From: a virus
Virus record (IMG/VR): IMGVR_UViG_3300024180_000003
Location: 1-64,000 of that record
DNA: 64,000 nucleotides
Direction: 5' to 3' (one strand)
The stretch's first letter is position 1. Each line of letters starts with the position of its first letter. Of this stretch, positions 12,701 to 19,265 are shown one piece after another. Under the pieces are notes generated by a model. That model was not told the DNA's origin, did no database searches, and saw only the letters and a list, made by a program, of their open reading frames with translations. A program made the translations under genes and the position numbers.

Positions 12701-13510
12701 TAATTTACCTTCAGAACTTAAAGTCATTTGAACTTCCGCTGACGTAGTGCTATTATCATTAGTTAAAAATTGTAATGCACTACTACCAAAATCTTGAGTA
12801 TCGGGACCTGTATCTCTTATACCTCTAATTCTACTACCACTATATTGGCTATTATGGTCTAAAATTAAATCTGAAGTTGCGTTTGCACCCCTAATTCTAA
12901 TATCACCACCATCAACATGTAATTTATCTATAGGTGTAGTTGTTCCTATACCTACTTTACCAGAATCTAATACAATATTTCCCGATCTAGCACGAAAAGC
13001 ATAATGGGTTGCGGATAAAGCGTTAGTAAGACCTGGGTCATAATCAATACCTGTGATTGATCCTGATTGGTTTGTCCCTGTTTGGTTTACAGTTCCGTCT
13101 ACCTTTATATAGGTGTAATCAGCAGCTAATGTATTTTGGTTGTAACCTCCATTTACATTTAATGCAGTGTAGTTTACAGTTCTTGCTTGATTTAAAAAGG
13201 CTTTAAGTCTAAATGCTGATGTATCAGAGGTATTTAGTGCTCCTCCTGCTGTGAATCTAAGAGTTCTGTTTGAACCTTCAGCGTGTATTGATTGCCCTGT
13301 CCAGGTTCCACCGGTAGCGTTGTTAACAACCTCTATATTACCGAGTCTTGCGACTCTTGAGTTTGTCCCTTCAGAGGCTATTAAAGATCCTCCTGTATAG
13401 GTGTCTGTTCCTATCCTAACTTGAGTTCCAAAGGAACCAGTTGAGTTGACTACAATCGAATTTAAGTTAGCATCAGACCCGCTAACTATGAGTTTTTTCC
13501 AGTTTGGCAT
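6725..13510 (-). CDS. Giant tail fibre with about 15 VGIG repeats
   Basis: A 2261-residue protein. The N-terminus MPNWKKLIVSGSDANLNS matches that of the 375-residue fibre (MANWKKIIVSGSQ), suggesting a shared virion-attachment domain. The body holds about 15 copies of a motif such as NVGIGTDSPSEKLHVAGNI, separated by about 60-200 residues of Gly/Ser/Asn/Thr-rich beta sequence. Around bases 11050-11180 lies a TAQEFHTEFVSSSIIYESGS cassette that reappears in the fibre at 1-2325. The last 80 residues form a distinct domain (YEYLEIFLDGIRLNRTIDF, then IPQGSVLTYKSLS) of the kind seen at phage fibre tips. It is probably a long tail fibre involved in host recognition. The leader at 13511-13595 carries a hairpin and a TATTTATA motif. 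Confidence 0.85.
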   Translation of the reverse strand: MPNWKKLIVSGSDANLNSIVVNSTGSFGTQVRIGTDTYTGGSLIASEGTNSRVARLGNIEVVNNATGGTWTGQSIHAEGSNRTLRFTAGGALNTSDTSAFRLKAFLNQARTVNYTALNVNGGYNQNTLAADYTYIKVDGTVNQTGTNQSGSITGIDYDPGLTNALSATHYAFRARSGNIVLDSGKVGIGTTTPIDKLHVDGGDIRIRGANATSDLILDHNSQYSGSRIRGIRDTGPDTQDFGSSALQFLTNDNSTTSAEVQMTLSSEGKLQIGSGFAPEKLTVAGNISGSGNLYLGGDNFYLGGSETRIRTYSSYLGFFASGGSAKNIKVGGLGVTNDFSDSFPTNGIYSKGDIVTSGSVTIHTVDNATSDTDKFLVSDAGTVKYRSGSQVLADIGGISSADISDMVTKSTNQTISGIKTFSNQITLDDGSGTSPAINFLNGDDHKFTVSAGDNNRTLNITHEGNGGNDISIVSTQNDYRDAVIKVGGTSTYGKNIQLSGSFTFLPQSQTGSIRTTSNQPLELVPNGTGTVNIGSAANGTILYHYSQEDDGVHTYRTHGAHYSSTYTTAASGSRFFQDLTSNGNIYARGFAGVNIGQGSNSNRYGLWGYPHGAGSGDGNLYMAPRNINSSNGSFIKLGQRDSDTAADKGTVVITAGDPTYHSMTGDIVFNYSSSRVMKLEGDSGFVGMGVQAPLAPLHISGGAEWRTLYLEAQNPAVYFKDQGNTEGYHIGLNSDHLYVLRDSDGNGDYNNILAHFNSTEFKVYGNQTVAGNLTVDGTVTAQEFHTEFVSSSIIYESGSTKFGDTSDDNHDFTGSVGIDGDVRLKNSGKIYLWKDNSSNYINYNNWISSTGATQTIQNTGAGGITFKTLTSARMFISSSGNVGIGTDSPSEKLHVAGNISASGDIRAEGDLEVGYNNTNYDQRLALNNGANKNYIYTSNSASIQNAQLTIKGGNYTHVVNFKDSYNGVGQNFDDLNYATLSGGYTNDSRLILFNSSSQLTTTISTATSSLNHTDVYGNIRLTGTTANTINSIVNLTLNADSDSNSGDGYRNIIFKNRGTETARIDQDGQLGLGTDSPEAKLEIVDTTPTLILRDKRNLNVGEWDDVTVSRIQFSTSDTTSPGARALTEIETYSGTGAASGPEGELRFKTSENTDATPQTRMTISAEGYVGIGTTSPYTGLTVAGNITTSANSYIISTRKISARDGNGLEVVNDGGEGISVNDNNSITLTDYGSGTHTGTLAKSLGVDSSGKVIEVVPTAAGIDGSGISQSLAIWSDTDTVTATSNLKYFSNKVRLSNAGYDTLELISSVAEHSSMKFLSGSVGLGRIGWHNSGYHFPGSNSQALMLLGNKGINFGIPSTGSISIMSGSADVIMALSSSVGIGKTPSHKLDVNGIIRSGDTSTTSNYVLVEGAADNDTYKVFHGKRKYPRIDLTDTYSGVHNTFQIWNLGNQLRFGQSAGGSNTAAFFINGSGAAPVTFNTSVGIGHHSLTGTSYKLHLSSSTANHIRLERENHDSYRIALSHSAGLGFYNLTDSRDELRFRGNGDVLIPSGALGIGTTTPTHKLHIIDGSDSFKYGADIGNGFDGIKLTGGAPGIEFVGNGDDFIIGKITAGLAFFNSTDSNYKMILDDDGNLGIGTGTSAISEKLEVTGNVKATRVISDTIRDTNNNGHLVTTVTNASNTTTIVGNVATANTLTLGVKDSGIVTTQGSVGIGISTPTSPLHIYKESNTSTSSTGTTLLNLENNVGSDLQQQKSFIDFILRDANDNETPQVRIGAEVGRNANADSQEKEGSGAFVVYTNNAATVSGSTPTTLAEKFRVDYQGNVGIGTTTPDSLLQLYKATGNTTLKITSNTDNAFLYIDSNQDGAGGEESGIILADNGTAKWELFKTSGNDYSIHDYTRGASSFKIQDNGNMFLMANGGNVGIGTETLSTVGGTAKLTISAGNSPVSIVNGTNDGMYLRRFDDQDGHYQLQTTVGSGNSGTLSLQTYGGDLGVGTRTPSSKFQISGGNTSTAADALFSIQKNEEGYGLFAGILGSGNSWLQSSTKTQSAYYGLTLQPNGGNVGVGTTLTPQKLTVQGNIQLNHTSGNSQSSYDLRFNATNSSGQSQIKAAMYAAPYGNNTNGGNFVLKTANTGNTLIERFSINALGAARFNQYGSGTHTGTATKTLQVDTNGNVVESNIVKFAPKVEYSALAADLAENAVVTLPNSLTYTISSGGYEYLEIFLDGIRLNRTIDFEEVTTTTIRVLMNIPQGSVLTYKSLS

Positions 13511-13575
13511 ATTCTAAACAATTACGGTTGGTTGCTCAATGTGAGTCCACTTCCCTTTCGGGCCTATAATATACG

Positions 13576-13583
13576 TATAAATA
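13576..13583 (-). promoter_or_regulatory. TATTTATA motif upstream of the giant fibre
   Basis: Motif on the coding strand, directly after the weak terminator hairpin and 65 bases upstream of ATG 13510. One copy of a recurring intergenic motif that may be the phage late promoter. Confidence 0.35.
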
Positions 13584-13585
13584 GC

Positions 13586-13610
13586 AAAGGAGACCTTAAG
13601 TCCCCTTTTT
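13586..13610 (-). terminator. Possible weak terminator at the end of the 61-residue gene
   Basis: GGGGACTTAAGGTCTCC on the minus strand forms a hairpin that includes the stop codon, flanked by A and T runs. The following T run is only three long, so termination may be partial. Confidence 0.35.
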
Positions 13611-13781
13611 GCTTTCTAAATAGTGTAATGTTTCTGTTAGCTTTACCCAAACATTGTAAAAGTGTTCAAATTCTTCTCCAGTGTATGTTGCAATTCTCAT
13701 TTTAGATAGAAGAAACTTAAGATCTTCTACTGTCAATTCTTGAGAACCTTTTGGTTTGGTAATTTTTGATAATATACCCAT
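13596..13781 (-). CDS. Small conserved phage protein, unknown function
   Basis: A 61-residue protein, MGILSKITKPKGSQELTVED, with a predicted helical body (LKFLLSKMRIATYTGEEF, then a helix ending HYLESKKGT). Short proteins of this pattern occur near fibre genes in marine T4-like phages, as I recall; no function is known to me. The stop codon lies inside a hairpin that may act as a terminator. It sits between the 375- and 2261-residue fibre genes, which suggests a fibre-associated or assembly role by inference only. Confidence 0.65.
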   Translation of the reverse strand: MGILSKITKPKGSQELTVEDLKFLLSKMRIATYTGEEFEHFYNVWVKLTETLHYLESKKGT

Positions 13782-13825
13782 ATAACTTATTTTTTTATTA
13801 TTTAATTAACTATTGTACTGTGTTA

Positions 13826-14953
13826 CTATGCCCAGATGTAAATGTCTCCACCTTCATGTTTAATGTTACCTACTTGTTCGTATACATCTGCTGTCATTGA
13901 TGCATCTATATCAACTACTACTGCTGCATATGCTTCAGGAGTTGCTGTAGTTGCTTCTTTACCTAAGTTGTTAGCAAGTGACCATCTATCTGCATTTCCA
14001 TCAAAGTAGAATGCTGATCCAGATCCTGCTGATCCAGATTCTACGATTATACCACCTTCTCCTACTGGAGATACTGATCCTGATCCTGCATTAACAAATA
14101 TGAATTTATCTTCTACCTGTAGGTTTGCTGTATTAACTGTGGTTGTGTCTCCGTTTACAATTAAATCCCCTGTTACTGTTAAATCTTGGGCGATTGTAAT
14201 ACTGTCTGTTAATTTAGATCCGTCTACTTTATTTGCTCCTATTGTTGCTACCCCTGCTGCAGAAATTGTAACATCTCCAGTAACTGTACCAAATGTAGAT
14301 CCTGTAATATAAGGAAGTAATGATCCTGAGTCAACACTAAATATTCTTGAATTTGCACCATCAAATGTTCCTGGTGCAGTTAAACCAGCTCCTGCTGATA
14401 AAGCATTAGGTACTTTTAATACAGATAATGTATTTGAAGAAACTTCTATTGTAGTGGTATCTGCAACGTTTGTATTTAACATTGTACCTTCTACTGCTCC
14501 TGCTCCAATTACGGATGCTCCTGCTGCTGAAATTGTTACGTCTCCGGCTACTTCGTCAAATATGTTTTTATATAACTGGCCGTAAGTAATTTTTTTCTCT
14601 GTTCCACCATCAGAAACTACAAATAAGTCACCGTCTACTAAACTGGTGTTACTCATACCTGTATTAGCTAAAGCATCAATATCTAATGCTATACCGGTTA
14701 AGCCAGATCCATCTCCTGTATGTTCTCCTGCGAAGGAACCTGTAAAGGAACCTGTTAGTGCTGAAGAGGCTCCAGTTGCAACTAAACTAGTTGCTCCAAA
14801 AGAGTATGTTGAAGAAGCGAATGTTATTCCACTGTTCTGAATTAACCCGCTAGTTCCACCTATCAGAACGGTTCCTGCTGTTAAATTGTCAGCTTTAACA
14901 TTCGCTAATATAGCTTGTGATCCGCTAACAATTATCTTTTTCCAATTTGCCAT
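13826..14953 (-). CDS. Tail fibre protein with shared WKKIIVSGS N-terminus
   Basis: A 375-residue protein. It starts MANWKKIIVSGSQAILANVK, the same N-terminal design as the 2261-residue fibre. It has a Ser/Gly/Thr-rich region (GEHTGDGSGLTGI), then two internal copies of a module (GDVTISAAGASVIGAGAVEG and GDVTISAAGVATIGANKVDG), then DLTVTGDLIVNGDTTTVNT and VEDKFIFVNAGSGS, motifs that recur in fibres of marine myoviruses. It ends GNIKHEGGDIYIWA. It is probably a structural fibre or connector. The internal duplication suggests length change by module copying. A TATTTATT motif lies 36 bases upstream of the ATG. Confidence 0.8.
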   Translation of the reverse strand: MANWKKIIVSGSQAILANVKADNLTAGTVLIGGTSGLIQNSGITFASSTYSFGATSLVATGASSALTGSFTGSFAGEHTGDGSGLTGIALDIDALANTGMSNTSLVDGDLFVVSDGGTEKKITYGQLYKNIFDEVAGDVTISAAGASVIGAGAVEGTMLNTNVADTTTIEVSSNTLSVLKVPNALSAGAGLTAPGTFDGANSRIFSVDSGSLLPYITGSTFGTVTGDVTISAAGVATIGANKVDGSKLTDSITIAQDLTVTGDLIVNGDTTTVNTANLQVEDKFIFVNAGSGSVSPVGEGGIIVESGSAGSGSAFYFDGNADRWSLANNLGKEATTATPEAYAAVVVDIDASMTADVYEQVGNIKHEGGDIYIWA

Positions 14954-14989
14954 GTTATAATTTTTTGTTTAAGTAATTGAGTCGTATAG

Positions 14990-14997
14990 TAATAAAT
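14990..14997 (-). promoter_or_regulatory. TATTTATT motif upstream of the 375-residue fibre
   Basis: Variant of the recurring motif, in the 49-base gap 36 bases upstream of ATG 14953. Confidence 0.3.
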
Positions 14998-15002
14998 ATG
15001 GG

Positions 15003-15308
15003 TTAATCTCTAAACCCTAAGAAAAAATCGTTTGAAGCTGAGTAAAATAAACCACCGGATACTGCGGTTGGTGTTGTTGTTTGAGCTTTCATTTGTAAAG
15101 TACCTTCTTCATTAATTCTTAACTTTTCTTCTCCACTTACATTAACACTAAAATAGTCTGCTGCTCCGTCGAAGTTCAAAGTAAATGACCCTGATGATTG
15201 TTCAACACTACCTGTCAGGTTTATACTCCCTGAGATACCTAGAGATCCTGTTAGAACTCTAGAACCTGTTAAATCGCCATCTATCTGTTTCCAATGTATT
15301 AAAGCCAT
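15003..15308 (-). CDS. Small fibre-like structural protein
   Basis: A 101-residue protein starting MALIHWKQIDGDLTGSRVLT. It has a WKQI element near the N-terminus like the WKKI element of the larger fibres, then Gly/Ser strands (LGISGSINLTGSVEQSSGS) and a C-terminal beta region (DYFSVNVSGEEKLRINEEGT, ending DFFLGFRD). It looks like a stripped-down fibre or an adaptor that shares the attachment design of its neighbours. Its start overlaps the stop of the gp15-like gene by one base, so it is translationally coupled to a tail-completion gene. Confidence 0.7.
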   Translation of the reverse strand: MALIHWKQIDGDLTGSRVLTGSLGISGSINLTGSVEQSSGSFTLNFDGAADYFSVNVSGEEKLRINEEGTLQMKAQTTTPTAVSGGLFYSASNDFFLGFRD

Positions 15309-16537
15309 TATGTTACGTTCTTTATTTTACCTGTAAAAATAATTTGATCTCCTGATCCTATGTTGTATCCCAGGTTAGTTACGTCAACACATATCTCTAT
15401 ATTACTACCTACCTCTACTACTGTGTAGTCTTGTGGGGCTATATGTTGTCCGTTAATATATAGTGAGAATCTTTCTTCTCCTGGTATAAATCCATTTGGT
15501 GCTGGTACGAATGCTAAGTTATTAAAGGTAATACAGTTGTTATTTAACGATCCTACTGTAGTAACTGTTAAATTTGTACCTATATAAGCTATTTCGTCGG
15601 GTGTCAGTGTTGATTGTGCCGGTATTCCACCTCCTGCTGAATCGATAAACCTTGTAGTTGTTTCTGCTTGAGATGTTCCTGCTTTTGCTGTTAACTCTTC
15701 TAAAGTACCTGCTGTTTCTAGTTTAAAGTTTACACTAGACTTAGAATAATACTTATTCATACCCGCAATATGTGATTGTATTGAGTCTGATATAATATAT
15801 CCGTGCATCTGTATAGTAAAAGTGGTCTTTACGGCCCTGTCTTCCCCCTGTGTTAGTTCTGTAGCTGTAGTATACGTGTCTATTTTAGCTCTAAAGCTAA
15901 ATTTTTCTTCATCTCCCCAATAAGAGTCAGAAGCATAGTTTATTGCTTCTATTATCTTATTCATTTGTTCAATGTAATCTGTGAATATTAAACAAGAGTA
16001 CGATAATGTAACATAATCCGGTACAATTACCCCGTATAGTTCATCTGATTTACTTCGATTGGTTAATACGCTAAATCTATCGTATATATTCTTTCTAGAA
16101 AAGCTTTTTTTAAAAATACCATACGTTAATGGGTTGTTTGGATCTACCTTATTGCCTAAACCTCTATTTTTTTCAACGCTATCGCGTTTAAACATAAGTA
16201 AAGGTGCTTGAATCTTACCATTCTTATCTCGGTAAAAGCCGTCTTTCTGTACTGCTTTCCATCTTTCCGGAGAACCGTATAATACCGGTACGTTCTTACG
16301 AGAGCCATTCTGTATTACAGAGGGTTTAATAACATTGTTAAAATAGTAGACTATTGTTTCATCTATATCCCTTAAACCAATGTGTAATCTTTTGGTGGTA
16401 TCGTTTTTTACAGATCTCTGTAGTTCTCTTTTTGTATTGTCAGCAATAGTTGGTTTAGGTCCAGACGCTTGTGAGCTAATTATGTTATTAGCTATTTCTT
16501 TCTGTGATTTTGGTATTGGTCTGTTTTTCTTTGCCAT
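15308..16537 (-). CDS. g15: Tail sheath stabiliser / tail terminator, T4 gp15-like
   Basis: A 409-residue protein. Residues about 55-270 follow the pattern I recall for T4 gp15: VPVLYGSPERWKAVQKDG near the start, PDYVTLSYSCLIFTDYIEQM in the middle, and AVKTTFTIQMHGYIISD after it. T4 gp15 forms the hexameric ring that caps the tail tube and sheath and joins the head-neck. The first 50 residues are basic and Ser/Lys-rich. The last 100 residues form an extra beta domain (RFSLYINGQHIAPQDYTVVE, then GSGDQIIFTGKI) that T4 gp15 (about 272 residues) does not have in my recollection. Its position directly after the gp13- and gp14-like genes supports the call. The assignment is by remembered motifs, not alignment. 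Confidence 0.65.
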   Translation of the reverse strand: MAKKNRPIPKSQKEIANNIISSQASGPKPTIADNTKRELQRSVKNDTTKRLHIGLRDIDETIVYYFNNVIKPSVIQNGSRKNVPVLYGSPERWKAVQKDGFYRDKNGKIQAPLLMFKRDSVEKNRGLGNKVDPNNPLTYGIFKKSFSRKNIYDRFSVLTNRSKSDELYGVIVPDYVTLSYSCLIFTDYIEQMNKIIEAINYASDSYWGDEEKFSFRAKIDTYTTATELTQGEDRAVKTTFTIQMHGYIISDSIQSHIAGMNKYYSKSSVNFKLETAGTLEELTAKAGTSQAETTTRFIDSAGGGIPAQSTLTPDEIAYIGTNLTVTTVGSLNNNCITFNNLAFVPAPNGFIPGEERFSLYINGQHIAPQDYTVVEVGSNIEICVDVTNLGYNIGSGDQIIFTGKIKNVT

Positions 16538-16539
16538 TA

Positions 16540-17025
16540 TTATAAGCTTTGTCTTGCTATTCCTACTCTATCTGCTCTTGTTAAATGAGTATCTAATACT
16601 ATTGATATTGAAGAACCAAATCCTGCTGTTCTTTCTACGTTATAGTCGTTGTTTCTTCCATAAAACAGCTCATTTTCTTTAACTGTATCTACTTCATAGT
16701 AATCTTCATGCCACATTACTATATCTCCTACCTCTGGAACTAATGATATATCTACTAAGTCTTGTTTAAGTAAAGCAAATGATGCATCCCTTCCTAAATC
16801 AGGTCCAAATTCATCTACATCTACTACCTGATCTCCTCTAGTTATCAAACAATTAAGTTTAACTGGTTGTAGATAAGTTTTTTGCATAGCTTCTCCGTAT
16901 ATATTAGTATTAGTATCTGCTAAATTCATCTTATAGATCAGAATTTCCTGTTCTATGACATCTTTAAGCAGTTCTCTATTAATATGAACTAGTAGGTTAA
17001 AATCTTTCTTACTTCCAAATAGCAT
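16540..17025 (-). CDS. g14: Neck protein, T4 gp14-like
   Basis: A 161-residue protein starting MLFGSKKDFNLLVHINREL. Residues 97-120 (PEVGDIVMWHEDYYEVDTVK) and the following FYGRNNDYNVE match the layout of the conserved C-terminal part of T4 gp14 (EGDLIYFP, then FEI and YQLGQN). Gp14 joins gp13 in the neck complex that seals the packaged head and receives the tail. It is shorter than T4 gp14 (256 residues). It lies between the gp13- and gp15-like genes, as in T4, and overlaps its upstream neighbour by one base. Confidence 0.6.
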   Translation of the reverse strand: MLFGSKKDFNLLVHINRELLKDVIEQEILIYKMNLADTNTNIYGEAMQKTYLQPVKLNCLITRGDQVVDVDEFGPDLGRDASFALLKQDLVDISLVPEVGDIVMWHEDYYEVDTVKENELFYGRNNDYNVERTAGFGSSISIVLDTHLTRADRVGIARQSL

Positions 17026-17324
17026 TACTTCTCTTGTATTGTTTCTTTCGCTGTTTCAATTTTAATTATATTAGGATACTTCTCCATAGCATTGCTTTTA
17101 AACAATTGAAATGCTTCAATTCCTTCTTTTTGAGTAATAACTTTTACTTTAAACGTCATTGTGCTCATTTCTGTAGATTGACCTGCATTTGTTACTGTTG
17201 TTACTCCTGGGAGTGCTCTTAGAAGTTCAGCTAAGTCTTCACTTTCACCGTCTTCGTAAAGGACTCTTATCATCCCTTCGTAGGTTTTGAACTGTATCTG
17301 CTCTAATATCCTTAATAGTTTCAT
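17025..17324 (-). CDS. Small neck-operon protein, unknown function
   Basis: A 99-residue protein starting MKLLRILEQIQFKTYEGMIR. The alternation of strands and helices (MIRVLYEDGES, then DLAELLRALPGVTTV, then MSTMTFKVKVITQKEG) suggests a small alpha/beta ferredoxin-like fold. It is coupled by one-base overlaps to the gp13-like and gp14-like genes, so a virion or neck-assembly role is likely by context. I recognise no family. The N-terminus (MKLLRILEQ) also resembles the MKLxxIIxE segments described under findings, though Glu is followed by Gln. Confidence 0.65.
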   Translation of the reverse strand: MKLLRILEQIQFKTYEGMIRVLYEDGESEDLAELLRALPGVTTVTNAGQSTEMSTMTFKVKVITQKEGIEAFQLFKSNAMEKYPNIIKIETAKETIQEK

Positions 17325-18466
17325 TATCCTACATGAATTGTTAGTGGAACTTGAGATAATGTCTGTCTTAGGAAGTCTGCTTCTTGAGCTTGTGCTTCCA
17401 TTTGAGAACCTCTTGATGCTTCTTCTAACATTTCTCTTAAATTAAGAAGTAGTTTGTCTTTTTCGTTTCTTGCATCTGTTAACAAATCTGCTTGATTAAG
17501 TGTTGCTTCAGCACCAGGTACTGGTACCGTTGCGTATTTTCCTCTTATGTATCCTAGCAATTCTTTAGCTAAGGCTAATGTGTATTGGAATATCCACTGT
17601 CTACCCACACTATTAATATGTGTGTATGTTGGGTTTTCATATGGTACTTCTGATACAGTTGTTATAAGGTTAACTGAGTTATTAAAGTTAACTGCTTCTT
17701 TATCTGTATTTTTATAGTACTCAAAGAATAGCTTTCCAGCTGTTTGAGGTATAGGGAATAGTTTTAACTTGTTATTCACTAATTCAAATGTAAATGTAGA
17801 TCTTCTAATTTGATCATTAAATTCTATTGCTTGCATCTTCATAACGTCGTATGATGCTGGCATTAACATAAAGTTTATACCTGGGCTGAATTGTCCAAAT
17901 CCAAATGAGTCCATTAGTGACTGTATTCCTGTCCCTGTTCCTGCATAAGGGTCAAAGTACCTTGTTATTGCTGGTGGTGCTTCATAAAATACTCTTCTAA
18001 TTTCTATTCCATCTGTTATTCCTTTTTCAGACGCCCATAAATCTAAATCGTATTCTTGTACTGAGCCGGTTAATTCTACTGAGCCAGAATATTTAGTTAC
18101 ATTTCCTCCTACTCCTGCTTCTGTACCGTAGTTCTTAGCTATGGTTACAAAACGAGTTATAGTCGGTTCAACTAATTGATTATTTAATGAACTACCGGTA
18201 GAAGCCCCTTCTAAGTTTAAGTAATTTTCTCTAATTTTAAATTGAAAAACTTCATTCCCGTAGACAGTTACAGCTTCTTCAAAGCAAGCGTAAAAAGATC
18301 CTGATTGTAGTTCAACATCCATTAACGGGTACCCTAGTCTTTGAGCACAAAATCTTGCTACTTTATCAGCATCAGTACTAAAGTCCGAGTCACTGTCGTA
18401 AAATCCGAATGGTGTTTGGCCAGAACCAAATGTAGATGTTCCTGCCCATATAGATATATTACTCAT
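17324..18466 (-). CDS. g13: Neck protein, T4 gp13-like
   Basis: A 380-residue protein. Residues 36-70 (VARFCAQRLGYPLMDVEL, then FEEAVTVYGNEV) give the signature of gp13-type neck proteins in T4-like phages: a short helix, R-LGYP, DVEL and an acidic helix. The middle holds strands and loops (EYDLDLWASEKGITDG, IEIRRVFYE). The end is helical and Gln/Ala-rich (REMLEEASRGSQMEAQAQEA). Gp13 with gp14 completes the packaged head. It begins a block (gp13, 99-residue protein, gp14, gp15, 101-residue protein) with one- to two-base junctions. A TATTTATA motif ends 14 bases upstream of the ATG. Confidence 0.7.
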   Translation of the reverse strand: MSNISIWAGTSTFGSGQTPFGFYDSDSDFSTDADKVARFCAQRLGYPLMDVELQSGSFYACFEEAVTVYGNEVFQFKIRENYLNLEGASTGSSLNNQLVEPTITRFVTIAKNYGTEAGVGGNVTKYSGSVELTGSVQEYDLDLWASEKGITDGIEIRRVFYEAPPAITRYFDPYAGTGTGIQSLMDSFGFGQFSPGINFMLMPASYDVMKMQAIEFNDQIRRSTFTFELVNNKLKLFPIPQTAGKLFFEYYKNTDKEAVNFNNSVNLITTVSEVPYENPTYTHINSVGRQWIFQYTLALAKELLGYIRGKYATVPVPGAEATLNQADLLTDARNEKDKLLLNLREMLEEASRGSQMEAQAQEADFLRQTLSQVPLTIHVG

Positions 18467-18480
18467 AGTTACAGTTTATA

Positions 18481-18488
18481 TATAAATA
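18481..18488 (-). promoter_or_regulatory. TATTTATA motif upstream of the gp13 neck block
   Basis: Exact motif, 14 bases upstream of ATG 18466 in a 26-base gap. Confidence 0.35.
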
Positions 18489-18492
18489 GTGA

Positions 18493-19179
18493 CTAATCTC
18501 TGAAGGTTTTATATACCTCTAATATTGGTGCTACTATTTTGTGTCTGTGGTTATGCAAAAGTGCATATGTTTTGAATCCACTTACCTTTTCTTCTATTCT
18601 AGATAAGAATGAAAACCCAGTTTCTCTTTTATCTTTAAGGTCTATCTGTGCCATATCGCCACATATTACCATTTTAGATCCTTTACCTAGTCTACCAACA
18701 ACTGTTTCCATTTGATTGTGGGTAACATTCTGTGCTTCATCTACTATGACGAAAGAATCAACAAATGTACGTCCTCTCATAAAAGCAAATGGTACAATCT
18801 CAATATTACCTGCTTCAACTTCTTTATCAACTTTCTCTTTATTATATAACATATAAAGGTTGTGGTATATTGGAGCTAACCATGGGTCCATTTTTTCTCT
18901 AATATCTCCTGGTAGAAATCCTATATCTTCTTTTGATACTGTTGGTCTTGTGATAACTATCTTATGTACCTGTTTAGTAAAGAGTAGATCTAACGCAACC
19001 TGTGTAGCTACTAATGTCTTTCCTGATCCTGCCATACCTTTTAGTACTGTGACAGGTGCGTCCATTATTATAGCTTTAGCTGCTTTTTGCTCTTCGTTAA
19101 GTTGAACTTGAAATTTTATTGGGCGTTTTGGTCTTCTCTTTTGGACGAATACTTCGTCAGTGTGGTGTTTTGAAGGCAT
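18493..19179 (-). CDS. phoH: PhoH-family ATPase
   Basis: A 228-residue PhoH-type P-loop ATPase. Walker A is GMAGSGKT at residues 48-55, the PhoH motif ITRPTVSKEDIGFLPGDI follows, then Walker B FVIVDEAQN near 145-153 and VICGDMAQIDL. The N-terminal 25 residues are basic. PhoH proteins are common in marine phages; RNA-related or phosphate-stress roles have been proposed but are not settled. A strong terminator lies upstream (19217-19244) and a TATTTATT motif follows it, so this gene probably has its own promoter after the capsid gene. It is transcribed towards the gp13 gene. Confidence 0.93.
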   Translation of the reverse strand: MPSKHHTDEVFVQKRRPKRPIKFQVQLNEEQKAAKAIIMDAPVTVLKGMAGSGKTLVATQVALDLLFTKQVHKIVITRPTVSKEDIGFLPGDIREKMDPWLAPIYHNLYMLYNKEKVDKEVEAGNIEIVPFAFMRGRTFVDSFVIVDEAQNVTHNQMETVVGRLGKGSKMVICGDMAQIDLKDKRETGFSFLSRIEEKVSGFKTYALLHNHRHKIVAPILEVYKTFRD

Positions 19180-19204
19180 TTATTAAAACGTTTTAATTTA
19201 TACT

Positions 19205-19212
19205 AATAAATA
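19205..19212 (-). promoter_or_regulatory. TATTTATT motif upstream of phoH
   Basis: Variant motif immediately after the capsid terminator and 25 bases upstream of the phoH ATG. A promoter is expected here because transcription is stopped just before. Confidence 0.45.
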
Positions 19213-19216
19213 GTAC

Positions 19217-19244
19217 AAAAAAAAAGAGGCCCGAAGGCCTCTCT
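19217..19244 (-). terminator. Intrinsic terminator after the major capsid gene
   Basis: On the minus strand a seven-base stem (AGAGGCC / GGCCTCT) with a TTCG loop is followed by nine T residues. It lies 22 bases after the capsid stop and before PhoH. Strongest terminator in the window. Confidence 0.9.
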
Positions 19245-19265
19245 TAATATAAATCTAGGTTAATA

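Noticed and set aside
13549-13563. CCCGAAAGGG hairpin in the giant fibre leader as a regulatory element
   Set aside because: Only three paired bases with a GAAA loop. Too weak to call.
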